A DNA stretch of 64,000 nt. Source: CAMAVH01 sp046297835. Lineage in GTDB: Bacteria > Pseudomonadota > Alphaproteobacteria > SMXQ01. The position numbers were made by a program, and so were the translations under genes. Positions within the stretch are counted from its first letter, which is position 1. Every line of letters starts with the position of its first letter. The notes beneath the pieces were generated by a model. The model saw nothing but the letters and a program-made list of their open reading frames with translations, did no database searches and was not told where the DNA came from. The DNA lies in the NCBI GenBank assembly GCA_046297835.1, contig JBKBHI010000002.1:124001-188000 (forward strand). Direction: 5' to 3'. This document shows, piece after piece, positions 33,201-40,688 of the stretch.

Positions 33201-33320
33201 TCGATCGGCACGCTGTTCACGCTGTTCGTGCTGCCGACCTTCTACACCTGGCTCGCCAAGGACCATCGCCCCGAACGGACGGCCGCGCGCGACGCCGATC
33301 TGGCCAGCGTCGGCGCATAG
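30231..33320 (+). CDS. RND-family multidrug efflux permease (HAE1 type)
   Basis: The 1029-residue inner-membrane pump starts MHFTDIFIKRPVLATVVSLL, the usual IxRP beginning. TM4 contains AIGLVVDDAIVVVENIYRHI with the proton-relay Asp pair. The large periplasmic loops hold porter and docking domains (e.g. QVPRDFRLSSDKLTQYYVRT). The C-terminal half repeats the fold and includes LIGLISKHGILMVEFANQLQ, with the conserved Lys. It exports lipophilic compounds by proton antiport. It is 82 bases from the adaptor gene and is followed by a strong terminator. Confidence 0.95.
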   Translation: MHFTDIFIKRPVLATVVSLLILLIGLQSFLTLTVRQYPEMQNTVITVTTTYPGATPELIQGFITQPIEQAVASAEGIDYLTSSSKQGISTVSAYIQLNQDPNKAMTDVMAKVQQVKYLIPAESNDPVILKTTGQAFAVMYLGFSSDTLNSAAIYDHLSRVVQPLLTTVEGVAEAQIFGGQQFAMRLWLDPVKMAAFDVTAAEVAAAIRANNYQAAPGQAKGLFTVTNVSADTGLTSIEEFRQMVVKAKDGAQVRLSDIGTVDLDAQKFDQSVMMSGDNAIFIGIQSTPLGNPLNIVEGVTKLLPDIQRGLPPTVNVRVAYDSSKFISSSIDEVVKTLAEAVAIVIVVIFLFLGTIRSVLIPVVTIPLSLIGAGIIMLAMGFSINLLTLLAMVLAIGLVVDDAIVVVENIYRHIEEGKSPIQASIIGAREIVGPIIAMTITLAAVYAPIGFLGGITGVLFQEFAFTLAGAVIISGIVALTLSPMMCSMLLNHEMSQGWFPRKVDAFFSRVTGWYGRKLSRTLDYRPVVGLFAVAILALLTFLYTHTQAELAPQEDQGAFFALGKAPQYANLDYTETFSKQLNDVYMRQPETDLTFVISGFAFSGPALNQNMSGMILKPWAEREGTVMQLIPRVQAELSQITGMNVFAFNLPALPGSSGGLPVQMVISSPGKFEDIYKYMNEIKTRAQQSGMFIVTDSDLEYNTPVARIRIDRLKANDLGITMQDIGQTLALMVGGNYVNRFNFSGRSYEVIPQVPRDFRLSSDKLTQYYVRTGGGTSVPLSTIAHVEDAIEPNALNKYNQLNAATFLAVPMPGVTMGQAVGLLNQLAAEILPNDYRHDFLSESRQFVTEGNQLALTFAFALIVIYLVLAAQFESLRDPLVILVSVPLSICGAMIPLFMGLQTLNIYTQVGLVTLIGLISKHGILMVEFANQLQNKEGLDRRDAIERAAAVRLRPILMTTAAMVTGLIPLLIASGAGAASRFSIGIVIVSGMSIGTLFTLFVLPTFYTWLAKDHRPERTAARDADLASVGA

Positions 33321-33341
33321 CCCGCCCCGCACGGCGCAAAT

Positions 33342-33373
33342 AAAAAGGCCCGGGATCGCTCCCGGGCCTTTTT
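33342..33373. terminator. Bidirectional rho-independent terminator
   Basis: AAAAAGGCCCGGGA and TCCCGGGCCTTTTT pair around a TCGC loop, giving a U-run on either strand. It sits between the convergent RND permease and pheT genes and can serve both. Confidence 0.93.
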
Positions 33374-33391
33374 CATTTCGTGACGGCCGCC

Positions 33392-35803
33392 TCAGCCGCG
33401 CAAAGATCCGCCTGTCGCCTTCGCCACGGCGGCGACGATCTTCTGTGCCGCCGCCTCGATCTCGGCATCGGTCAGCGTTGCCGTCGTCGGCTGCAGACGC
33501 ACGGAGATGGCTACCGATTTCTTGCCCGGCTCCACACCCTTGCCTTCGTAGACGTCGAACAGGCTGACCTCCTCGATCAGCGCCTTGTCGGCGCCGCGCG
33601 CGGCGCGCAACAGCGTCTCGGCGCTCACCGAGGCGTCGAGCAGGAAGGCGAAATCGCGCTCGACCGCCTGGAACGGCGATGGCGCGTAACCCGGTCGGGC
33701 GCGGCCCGCATTCTTGGCTTTCGCTTCCGGCACCAGATTGAGATAGCTCTCGAACACCGCGACCGGGCCTTTCAGGTCGAAAGCGCGGGCGACGGCGGGA
33801 TGCAATTCGCCGAAATAGGCGAGCGCCGTCTTCGGCCCCAGGCGCAGGGCGCCGGAGCGGCCCGGATGGAACCAGCCAGGCGCGTCGGCCGTCACCGTCA
33901 GCGAGCCGACCGGCGCGCCGGCGGCGGCCAGGGCGGCCAGGGCGTCGGCCTTGGCATCGAAGGCGTCTACGGCGCGCGGCTTGGCCAGCCAATGGCGCGG
34001 GCCGGTCTCGCCAACGCGGAGGCCCGCCGCGACCAGCATCTGGCCCGCGGGCGTGTCGTCGCGATAGGCCGGGCCCACTTCGAACAGGCCGTGGCTCGCC
34101 GCGCCGCGCGCGATGTTGCGCGCCGCGCCGGCCAGCAGATTGACCAGCGGCGTTGGCCGCATGACCGAGAGGTCCGCGCTGATCGGATTGGCGATCTTCA
34201 GCGTCGCCGGCTGCGCGGCGAAAAGCGCTGTTTCGGCCTCGCCGGCGAAGGAGAAGGTCACCGCCTCCATCAAGCCGCGCGCGGCGAGCGCGCGCTTGGC
34301 GTCGCGGGCGCGGCGCTGCGTCGGCGTAAGCACCGGCTGAGCGAGGCCCGATGCGCGGCCGAACGGCGTCGGCGCGATTTTGTCGAAGCCGTTGACGCGC
34401 AGGACGTCTTCCACCAAGTCGGCTTCCTGATGCACGTCGTTGCGCCAGGACGGCGGCACGCAGCGCAGCGCCTCGGCCGAGACGTCCACCTTGAAGCCGA
34501 GCGCGGTCAGGATGCGCGCGCTGTCCGCCGCCGGAATGTCGATGCCGCCGAGCTGCTTGACCCGCGCGGCGCGCAGCACGATCGGCGCTTTGTCCGCCGG
34601 CACGGCGCCGGCGATGACGGCCTCGCTCGCTTCGCCGCCGCAAAGTTCGATGATCATCTTGGTCGCGGCGTCGAGCGCCGGCAGGGCGCTCGACGGATCG
34701 ACCCAGCGCTCGAACCGGTAGCGCGCGTCGGAATCGATGGCCAGCTTGCGGCCGGTGGTGGCGGTGCGGATCGGATCGAACGCGGCCGATTCGAGGATCA
34801 CATCGGTCGTCGTCTCGGTACAGCCGCTGCTCTCGCCGCCCATCACGCCACCGAGGCTGAGGACGCCCGAGCGGTCGGCGATCACCGTCATGCCGTCGGC
34901 GAGCTCGTAGGTCTTGGCGTTGAGCGCGACGAGGCTCTCGCCTTGCTTGGACAGACGCACGACGAGATCGCCGTCGAGCTTGGCGGCGTCGAACACGTGC
35001 AGCGGCCGGCAGCGATCCAGCGCGAAGAAATTGGTGATATCGACCAGCGCCGAGATCGGACGCAGGCCGACGGCGCGCAAGCGGTCCTGGAGCCACGCCG
35101 GGCTCGGGCCGTTCTTCACGCCCTTAATGACGCGGAGCGCGAACAGCGGACAAGCGTTCGCCGCATCGGCCGGGAAATCGAGCGACACAGAAACCGGGCT
35201 CTTGAAGCCGCCCTTCGCCGCGCCATCGTCTTTCAGCGGCTTCAGCGCGCCATAGCCGCCGGCCGCCAGTTCGCGCGCGAGGCCGCGCACGCCAAGCCAG
35301 TCGCCGCGGTTCGGCGTCACCGACACATCGATCACCGGATCGCCCGCGCCGAGCGCGGCAGCCGCCGGACTGCCGATCTTGAAACCGGCCGGCAGCTCGA
35401 TGATGCCGTCGTGCTCCTCGCCGAGGCCGAGCTCGCGCGCCGAGCACATCATACCCTGGCTCTCGACGCCGCGGATCACGCCCTTTTTCAGCTCCGTGCC
35501 GGTCGCGGGGATCACCGCGCCGGGGCGCGCTAGGACCACGTCGATGCCGGCGCGCGCGTTGGGCGCGCCGCAGACGACCTGGATCGTCTCGCTGCCAGTC
35601 TCGACCTTGCAGACGCGCAGACGGTCGGCGTTGGGATGCGGCTCGGCCGCCGCCACATGGGCGACGATGAAGGGCGCGAGCGCCTTGGCGCGGTCCTCGA
35701 CGCTTTCGACCTCGATGCCGAGGCTGGTGAGCGCCTCGGAAATCTGATCGAGCGAAAGCTGCGTGTCCAGATGCTCCTTGAGCCAGGAAAGCGTGAATTT
35801 CAT
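33392..35803 (-). CDS. pheT: Phenylalanyl-tRNA synthetase beta subunit
   Basis: The 803-residue protein starts at ATG 35803 (MKFTLSWLKEHLDTQLSLDQ). In order it has an N-terminal tRNA-binding (OB-fold) domain (VCKVETGSETIQVVCGAPNA), the B3/B4 editing domain, B5 (RAARVKQLGGIDIPAADSAR), the catalytic-like core, and a C-terminal ferredoxin-fold anticodon-binding domain (SPFQAVERDFAFLLDASVSA). With PheS it charges tRNA-Phe. It overlaps pheS by 4 bases (ATGA). Confidence 0.97.
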   Translation of the reverse strand: MKFTLSWLKEHLDTQLSLDQISEALTSLGIEVESVEDRAKALAPFIVAHVAAAEPHPNADRLRVCKVETGSETIQVVCGAPNARAGIDVVLARPGAVIPATGTELKKGVIRGVESQGMMCSARELGLGEEHDGIIELPAGFKIGSPAAAALGAGDPVIDVSVTPNRGDWLGVRGLARELAAGGYGALKPLKDDGAAKGGFKSPVSVSLDFPADAANACPLFALRVIKGVKNGPSPAWLQDRLRAVGLRPISALVDITNFFALDRCRPLHVFDAAKLDGDLVVRLSKQGESLVALNAKTYELADGMTVIADRSGVLSLGGVMGGESSGCTETTTDVILESAAFDPIRTATTGRKLAIDSDARYRFERWVDPSSALPALDAATKMIIELCGGEASEAVIAGAVPADKAPIVLRAARVKQLGGIDIPAADSARILTALGFKVDVSAEALRCVPPSWRNDVHQEADLVEDVLRVNGFDKIAPTPFGRASGLAQPVLTPTQRRARDAKRALAARGLMEAVTFSFAGEAETALFAAQPATLKIANPISADLSVMRPTPLVNLLAGAARNIARGAASHGLFEVGPAYRDDTPAGQMLVAAGLRVGETGPRHWLAKPRAVDAFDAKADALAALAAAGAPVGSLTVTADAPGWFHPGRSGALRLGPKTALAYFGELHPAVARAFDLKGPVAVFESYLNLVPEAKAKNAGRARPGYAPSPFQAVERDFAFLLDASVSAETLLRAARGADKALIEEVSLFDVYEGKGVEPGKKSVAISVRLQPTTATLTDAEIEAAAQKIVAAVAKATGGSLRG

Positions 35804-36897
35804 CGCGTCAGCCCTCCGGTCGGCGACGCCCCGAAGGCGAGGTTCGGCACGTCGAGCGCGGCGAAGCCGTAGTGCTTCAGCCAGCGCAGGTCCGCCTCGA
35901 AGAAGGTGCGCAAATCCGCGATGCCGTATTTCAGCATCGCCATGCGCTCGATGCCCATGCCGAAGGCGAAGCCTTGGTATTCGCCCGGGTCGATGCCGCA
36001 ATTGGCCAGCACGTTGGGATGCACCATGCCGGCGCCGAGAATCTCCAACCAGTCGTCGCCGGCGCCGATCTTCAGCTCGCCGCCCTTGCGCGAGCAGCCG
36101 ATATCGACCTCGCATGACGGCTCGGTGAAGGGGAAGTAGCTCGGGCGCAGGCGGATCGGCACGTCGTCGAGTTCGAAGAAGGCGGCGAGGAACTGGATCA
36201 GGCAGCCTTTCAGATGGCCCATATGCGTCGCCTTGTCGATCACCAGACCTTCGATCTGGTGGAACATCGGCGTGTGCGTCATGTCCGAATCGTTGCGGTA
36301 GGTGCGGCCCATGGCGATGATGCGGTGCGGCGGCTTGGCCGACAGCATGGTGCGGATCTGCACCGGCGAGGTGTGCGTGCGCAGCACTTTGCGCGTGCCG
36401 TCGGCCGCTTCGGGCAGATAGAAGGTGTCGTGCATCTGGCGCGCCGGATGCTCGGGCGGGATGTTGAGCGCCGTGAAATTGTGGAAATCGTCCTCGATGT
36501 CCGGGCCTTCCGCGAGCGTGAAGCCCATCTCGGCGAAGATGGCGCAGAGCTCGTCCATCGTCTGGCTGATCGGATGCAGCGCGCCGGCACTCTCGGGGCG
36601 GACGGTGGCGGTGACGTCGATGCGCTCGGCGGCGAGTTTGGCGTCGAGCGCGGCGCTTTCGAGGGCCGCCTTGCGGGCGTCGAGCGCGGCGGCGATTTCG
36701 TCTTTCAGCGCGTTGACCGCCTGGCCGCGCGCCTTACGCTCCTCGGGGGCCAGCGCCGTCATGTCCTTCATCAGGCCGGTGATCTGGCCTTTGCGGCCGA
36801 GCGCGTCGACGCGCACGGCTTCAAGCGCTTCGAGGGTGGTCGCGCCAGCCAGCGCCTGGGTGATCGCCGAACGGACGGCGTCGAGATCGTTGCTCAT
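35800..36897 (-). CDS. pheS: Phenylalanyl-tRNA synthetase alpha subunit
   Basis: The 365-residue class II synthetase has an N-terminal coiled-coil (residues 1-100) and class II motifs: TVRPESAGALHPISQTMDEL, then MHDTFYLPE, and motif 2 LRTHTSPVQIRTM. Motif 3 reads GFAFGMGIERMAMLKYGIAD. It forms the alpha2-beta2 enzyme with PheT. It lies 98 bases after rplT, with a strong terminator in between. No Phe-rich leader peptide is obvious. Confidence 0.97.
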   Translation of the reverse strand: MSNDLDAVRSAITQALAGATTLEALEAVRVDALGRKGQITGLMKDMTALAPEERKARGQAVNALKDEIAAALDARKAALESAALDAKLAAERIDVTATVRPESAGALHPISQTMDELCAIFAEMGFTLAEGPDIEDDFHNFTALNIPPEHPARQMHDTFYLPEAADGTRKVLRTHTSPVQIRTMLSAKPPHRIIAMGRTYRNDSDMTHTPMFHQIEGLVIDKATHMGHLKGCLIQFLAAFFELDDVPIRLRPSYFPFTEPSCEVDIGCSRKGGELKIGAGDDWLEILGAGMVHPNVLANCGIDPGEYQGFAFGMGIERMAMLKYGIADLRTFFEADLRWLKHYGFAALDVPNLAFGASPTGGLTR

Positions 36898-36931
36898 GAT
36901 CTACGGATACTCGGTGGTTGGCTCAAAACAA

Positions 36932-36959
36932 AAGGGGCCGTCCCGCAGGACGGCCCCTT
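36932..36959 (-). terminator. Rho-independent terminator after rplT
   Basis: On the minus strand AAGGGGCCGTCC and GGACGGCCCCTT form a 12-base stem, with TTTTGTTTT following. It lies 37 bases after the rplT stop and 35 bases before pheS, so pheST transcription depends on read-through or on a promoter inside this short gap. Confidence 0.9.
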
Positions 36960-36995
36960 CGATTCAGTCGGATGCCTAAAAGCCGGAACGGCTTG

Positions 36996-37361
36996 TTAGG
37001 CGGCCTTCACGAGGGCTGCCCGCGCCTGGTTCACCAGCTCGGTAAACGACTCGGGCGAGGTGATCGCGATGTCGGACAGGACCTTGCGGTCGAGATCGAT
37101 GCCGCCCTTCTTCAGGCCGTCCATCAGCTGGCCGTAGGTCAGGCCGTTCATGCGCGCGGCGGCGTTGATGCGCTGGATCCACAGGGCGCGGAACACGCGC
37201 TTCTTGGCGCGGCGGTCGCGGTAGGCGTACTGCAGGCCCTTCTCGACCTTCTCGATCGCGATGCGGAAGTTGCTGCTGTTGCGATCGCGGTAGCCGGCGG
37301 CCAGCGCGAGGACTTTCTTGTGGCGGGCGTGGGACGTGACGCCACGTTTGGTGCGAGCCAT
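36996..37361 (-). CDS. rplT: Ribosomal protein L20
   Basis: The 121-residue protein starts MARTKRGVTSHARHKKVLAL, with the L20 core YRDRRAKKRVFRALWIQRIN and AARMNGLTYGQLMDGLKKGG. It is needed for early 50S assembly and in studied bacteria represses its own operon by binding the rpmI leader. It follows rpmI by 12 bases. Confidence 0.98.
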   Translation of the reverse strand: MARTKRGVTSHARHKKVLALAAGYRDRNSSNFRIAIEKVEKGLQYAYRDRRAKKRVFRALWIQRINAAARMNGLTYGQLMDGLKKGGIDLDRKVLSDIAITSPESFTELVNQARAALVKAA

Positions 37362-37373
37362 GGGTCTGTCTCC

Positions 37374-37574
37374 TTACGCGTAAGGCATGAAGAATTGCGT
37401 GACCAAATTCGCGTCGCCCGGCTGCAGCGCCTTGGTGCCGCGCGCGGTGCGCTTCATCTTCTGGCTGCGCTTGCGCAGGCCGTGGCGCTTGTTGGCGTGA
37501 GCCATCAAGACCTTGCCGGTGCCGGTGATCTTGAAGCGCTTCTTGGCGCCGCTCTTGGTCTTCATCTTCGGCAT
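37374..37574 (-). CDS. rpmI: Ribosomal protein L35
   Basis: The 66-residue basic protein starts MPKMKTKSGAKKRFKITGTG and continues with HANKRHGLRKRSQKMKR, the L35 signature. It is the first gene of the rpmI-rplT transcript, preceded by a promoter near 37697-37725 and a leader of roughly 115 bases. Confidence 0.98.
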   Translation of the reverse strand: MPKMKTKSGAKKRFKITGTGKVLMAHANKRHGLRKRSQKMKRTARGTKALQPGDANLVTQFFMPYA

Positions 37575-37696
37575 GATCGAATCCTAATAAAACCTGTCGG
37601 GCCGACGCGAAACGGCCCGCCGATGCGGGCCGCAGATGGGGTTGAACCCATGTTTCCACGATGACGGGGTAAACGGCCCGTCCGGCCGAGGCGAGG

Positions 37697-37725
37697 TTTA
37701 TACCGGCAAGGCCACGCGATTGCAA
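37697..37725 (-). promoter_or_regulatory. Sigma-70-type promoter for rpmI-rplT
   Basis: On the minus strand the -35 element TTGCAA (37720-37725) is separated by exactly 17 bases from the -10 element TATAAA (37697-37702). It lies downstream of the infC terminator and about 115 bases before rpmI. This gives a long leader containing several GC-rich inverted repeats, where L20 autoregulation would be expected. The call rests on consensus match and position. Confidence 0.7.
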
Positions 37726-37782
37726 GGCCGCCCAAGCGGTCGGCCGACCGATGGTTTTTCTATGTTTTTAATGGCTTAGAAA

Positions 37783-37808
37783 GGGCGGCGGAATCAAAAC
37801 CGCCGCCC
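37783..37808 (-). terminator. Terminator after infC
   Basis: GGGCGGCGG and CCGCCGCCC form a 9-base stem with an 8-base loop. On the minus strand TTTCT follows. It lies about 37 bases after the infC stop and separates infC from the rpmI promoter. Confidence 0.75.
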
Positions 37809-37844
37809 GGCAAGCCTAATGGCCTGCCGGGCCAGCCGAATCGG

Positions 37845-38384
37845 TCACTTGTTGACCAGCACCATGGTGATCTGGCGGCCTTCGAGCTTGGGAAACTGCT
37901 CGACCTTGGCCTTCTCGCCCAGTTCCGCCCGGACGCGGTCGAGGACGACCATGCCGAGCTCCTGGTGCAGCATCTCGCGGCCGCGGAAGCGGACGGTCAG
38001 CTTCACCTTGTCGCCGTCTTCGAGGAAACGCTGCACGGCGCGCATTTTGACGTCGTAATCGTGGTCGTCGATCGTCGGGCGCATCTTGATCTCTTTGACC
38101 TCGATGACCTTCTGCTTCTTGCGCGCTTCGTTTTTGCGTTTTTGCTCCTCGTATTTGAACTTGCCGTAATCGAGGATCTTGCAGACGGGCGGCTCGGCGT
38201 TGGGCGACACTTCGATGAGGTCGAGCCCGGCGGCGGCGGCGCGTTCGATGGCGTCTGCGGTGAGCACCACGCCGACCATTTCGCCGTTTTCATCGACGAG
38301 TCGGACATTCATGGTGCGGATTTGTTCGTTGACGCGCGGGCCGTCGTTGGCTTTGGCGGGGGCGTCAAAAGGCGGACGAGCTAT
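37845..38384 (-). CDS. infC: Translation initiation factor IF-3, with AUA start
   Basis: The mature family sequence continues upstream of the first ATG (38312): RPPFDAPAKANDGPRVNEQI, then RT, before MNVRLVDENGEMVGVV. The only good start for that full frame is ATA at 38384, with AGGAG 8 bases upstream; the frame closes at a TGA further upstream without an ATG, GTG or TTG. IF-3 genes are known for rare start codons (AUU in E. coli), because IF-3 rejects non-standard starts and thereby represses its own synthesis. From ATA the protein has 179 residues, the normal length; from ATG it would have only 155 and lack the N-terminal strand VNEQIR. Confidence 0.9.
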   Translation of the reverse strand: MARPPFDAPAKANDGPRVNEQIRTMNVRLVDENGEMVGVVLTADAIERAAAAGLDLIEVSPNAEPPVCKILDYGKFKYEEQKRKNEARKKQKVIEVKEIKMRPTIDDHDYDVKMRAVQRFLEDGDKVKLTVRFRGREMLHQELGMVVLDRVRAELGEKAKVEQFPKLEGRQITMVLVNK

Positions 38385-38605
38385 GTAACAGTCTCCTATC
38401 TCAGTTCAAATGCCGGTTTGCGGCCGGCGGGAGTCTCGATGCCGGCCTCGGCCAGCATGGATATGGGAACGCGAACGGCGAATGGAAGGGATACTAACCC
38501 GCGCGCCGGCGGCCCAAAAACACGAAAAGCGCCCGACTCGATCCCCGGCCGTGCAGGCGGGACATCTGTCTGGACGGGCGGCTTTCCTATGTGATGTGGG
38601 CCCGG

Positions 38606-40528
38606 TTACGCGGCCGGCACCTGGGCTTCGGCGGCCAGTCTAGCCGCCGCCTCATCCAGCGCAAGGACTTCCTGGTCGGTGCTGCCGAGCCGGCGGATGG
38701 CCACTTTGCCCTCCTCCGCCTCCCGTTTGCCCACCGCCAGGATGACCGGCACCTTGGCCAGCGAATGTTCGCGCACCTTGTAGCCGATCTTTTCGGCGCG
38801 CAGATCGGCCGAGACGCGCAACCCCTTGGCGGCGAACGCGGCGACGACCTGGCGGGCGTAATCGTCGGCATCGTTGGTGATGGTGGCGACGACGATCTGC
38901 TGCGGCGCCAGCCACAGCGGGAACTTGCCGGCATATTGCTCGATCAGGATGCCGATGAAGCGCTCGAACGAGCCGAAAATCGCGCGGTGCAGCATGACAG
39001 GGCGCTTCTTCGTGCCGTCCTCGGCGATATAAGACGCGTCGAGCCGCTCGGGCAGCACGAAATCGACCTGCAACGTGCCGCATTGCCAGTCGCGGCCGAT
39101 GGCGTCGCGCAGCACGAATTCCAGTTTAGGCCCGTAGAACGCGCCCTCGCCCGGATTGAGCGTGGTCTCGAGGCCCGCCTCTTTCGACGCCGCCAGCAGC
39201 GCGCCTTCGGCGCGGTCCCAGATCGAATCGTCGCCGGCGCGCGTCGCCGGACGGTCGGAGAATTTCACGCGCACGTCGTCGAAGCCGAAATCCTTGTAAA
39301 CGGACTTCAGCATGTCGCAGAAGGCGACGGTTTCCTCAGTGATCTGATCTTCGGTGCAAAAGATGTGCGCGTCGTCCTGCGTGAAAGCGCGCACGCGCAT
39401 GATGCCATGCAGCGCGCCCGACGGCTCATAGCGATGGCACGAGCCGAACTCGGCCATGCGCAGCGGCAGGTCGCGGTAGCTTTTCAGGCCCTGGCGGAAA
39501 ATCTGCACATGGCAGGGACAGTTCATCGGCTTGATGGCGAGATGGACGTCCTCTTCCGACGTCGTCGCCATGAACATGTTCTTGCCGAACTTCTCCCAAT
39601 GGCCCGAGGCTTCCCACAGGCTGCGCGAGACGAGCTGCGGCGTCTTGACCTCGACATAGCCGTGGGTTTTCAGGCGCGCGCGCATGTAATCCTCGACGGC
39701 GCGATAGATCGTCCAGCCGTTTGGGTGCCAGAACACGCTGCCCACGGCCTCTTCCTGGATATGGAAAAGATCCATCTCGCGGCCGAGGCGGCGATGGTCG
39801 CGCTTCTCGGCCTCCTCGATCATCGTGAGGTGGGCTTTTAGCTGCTTATCGTCGGGCCACACCGTGCCGTAGATGCGCTGGAGCATCTTGTTCTTGGCGT
39901 CGCCGCGCCAATAGGCGCCCGCCACCTTCATCACCTTGAAGGCGGTCGGCAGCTTGCCGGTCGACGGCAGATGCGGGCCCATGCAGAGGTCGAGCCAGTC
40001 GCCCTGGCGGTAGATCGAGATCGGCTCGCCGCGCTTGGCGATCTCGCTCACCCATTCGGCCTTATAGGTCTCGCCGGCCTTCTGGAAATGGCCGACCGCC
40101 TGCTCGGGCGACCATTCCTCGCGCACGATCGGCAGATCGCGCGCGACGATGTCGCGCATGCGCTGCTCGATCTTGGCGAAATCGTCCGGCGTGAATGGCT
40201 CGTCGCGCACGAAATCGTAATAAAAACCGTCGTCGGTCGAGGGGCCGAAGGTGATCTGCGTGCCGGGATAAAGCTCCTGCACCGCCTGCGCCATCACATG
40301 CGCGGCGTCGTGGCGCATGATCTCGATGCCTTCGGGATCGCGCGCGGTGACGATGGCGATCTGGGCGTCGGCGGTCACCGGGCGCGTCAAATCCCACAGC
40401 TTGCCGTCGACCTTGGCGGCGAGCGCCGCCTTGGCCAGTCCGGGGCCGATTTTGGCGGCGACGTCGGCCGGCGTGACCGGACCGTCGAAGCTCAGGGATT
40501 TGCCGTCGGGCAGGGTGATGGCGACCAT
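38606..40528 (-). CDS. thrS: Threonyl-tRNA synthetase
   Basis: The 640-residue protein starts MVAITLPDGKSLSFDGPVTP, an N-terminal TGS domain. The editing domain has HDAAHVMAQAVQELYPGTQI with the metal-binding His residues. The catalytic core has MNCPCHVQIFRQGLKSYRDL with the zinc-site Cys, and the C-terminal anticodon domain has QQIVVATITNDADDYARQVV. It heads the cluster thrS-infC-rpmI-rplT-pheST in the order known from E. coli. A 220-base gap before infC (38385-38605) holds no supported gene. Confidence 0.97.
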   Translation of the reverse strand: MVAITLPDGKSLSFDGPVTPADVAAKIGPGLAKAALAAKVDGKLWDLTRPVTADAQIAIVTARDPEGIEIMRHDAAHVMAQAVQELYPGTQITFGPSTDDGFYYDFVRDEPFTPDDFAKIEQRMRDIVARDLPIVREEWSPEQAVGHFQKAGETYKAEWVSEIAKRGEPISIYRQGDWLDLCMGPHLPSTGKLPTAFKVMKVAGAYWRGDAKNKMLQRIYGTVWPDDKQLKAHLTMIEEAEKRDHRRLGREMDLFHIQEEAVGSVFWHPNGWTIYRAVEDYMRARLKTHGYVEVKTPQLVSRSLWEASGHWEKFGKNMFMATTSEEDVHLAIKPMNCPCHVQIFRQGLKSYRDLPLRMAEFGSCHRYEPSGALHGIMRVRAFTQDDAHIFCTEDQITEETVAFCDMLKSVYKDFGFDDVRVKFSDRPATRAGDDSIWDRAEGALLAASKEAGLETTLNPGEGAFYGPKLEFVLRDAIGRDWQCGTLQVDFVLPERLDASYIAEDGTKKRPVMLHRAIFGSFERFIGILIEQYAGKFPLWLAPQQIVVATITNDADDYARQVVAAFAAKGLRVSADLRAEKIGYKVREHSLAKVPVILAVGKREAEEGKVAIRRLGSTDQEVLALDEAAARLAAEAQVPAA

Positions 40529-40688
40529 GGAAACGCTCGAAAAAGCCGGAAAAACCGCGAAATACGGGCCCGCACTCTATCCGCCTCGCGCCGCCTGTCA
40601 AGGAACGGGGCGGCGCGCTACTGTCCCCCGTCGGCAAGCTTCGCCGCGCGCCCGAACCCTCGGCACCTGATCGCGAAAGGATCTGATC

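Noticed and set aside
30786..35096. A 1436-codon open frame opposite the RND permease and crossing into pheT
   Set aside because: It crosses a strong bidirectional terminator and two real genes and shows no domain pattern; a by-product of high GC.
33380..35533. A 717-codon plus-strand frame over pheT
   Set aside because: Antisense shadow; no ribosome site and no recognisable domain, while pheT shows all synthetase domains.
38312..38312. ATG at 38312 as the infC start
   Set aside because: It would remove the conserved N-terminal strand of IF-3, and there is no ribosome site before it; ATA 38384 has one.
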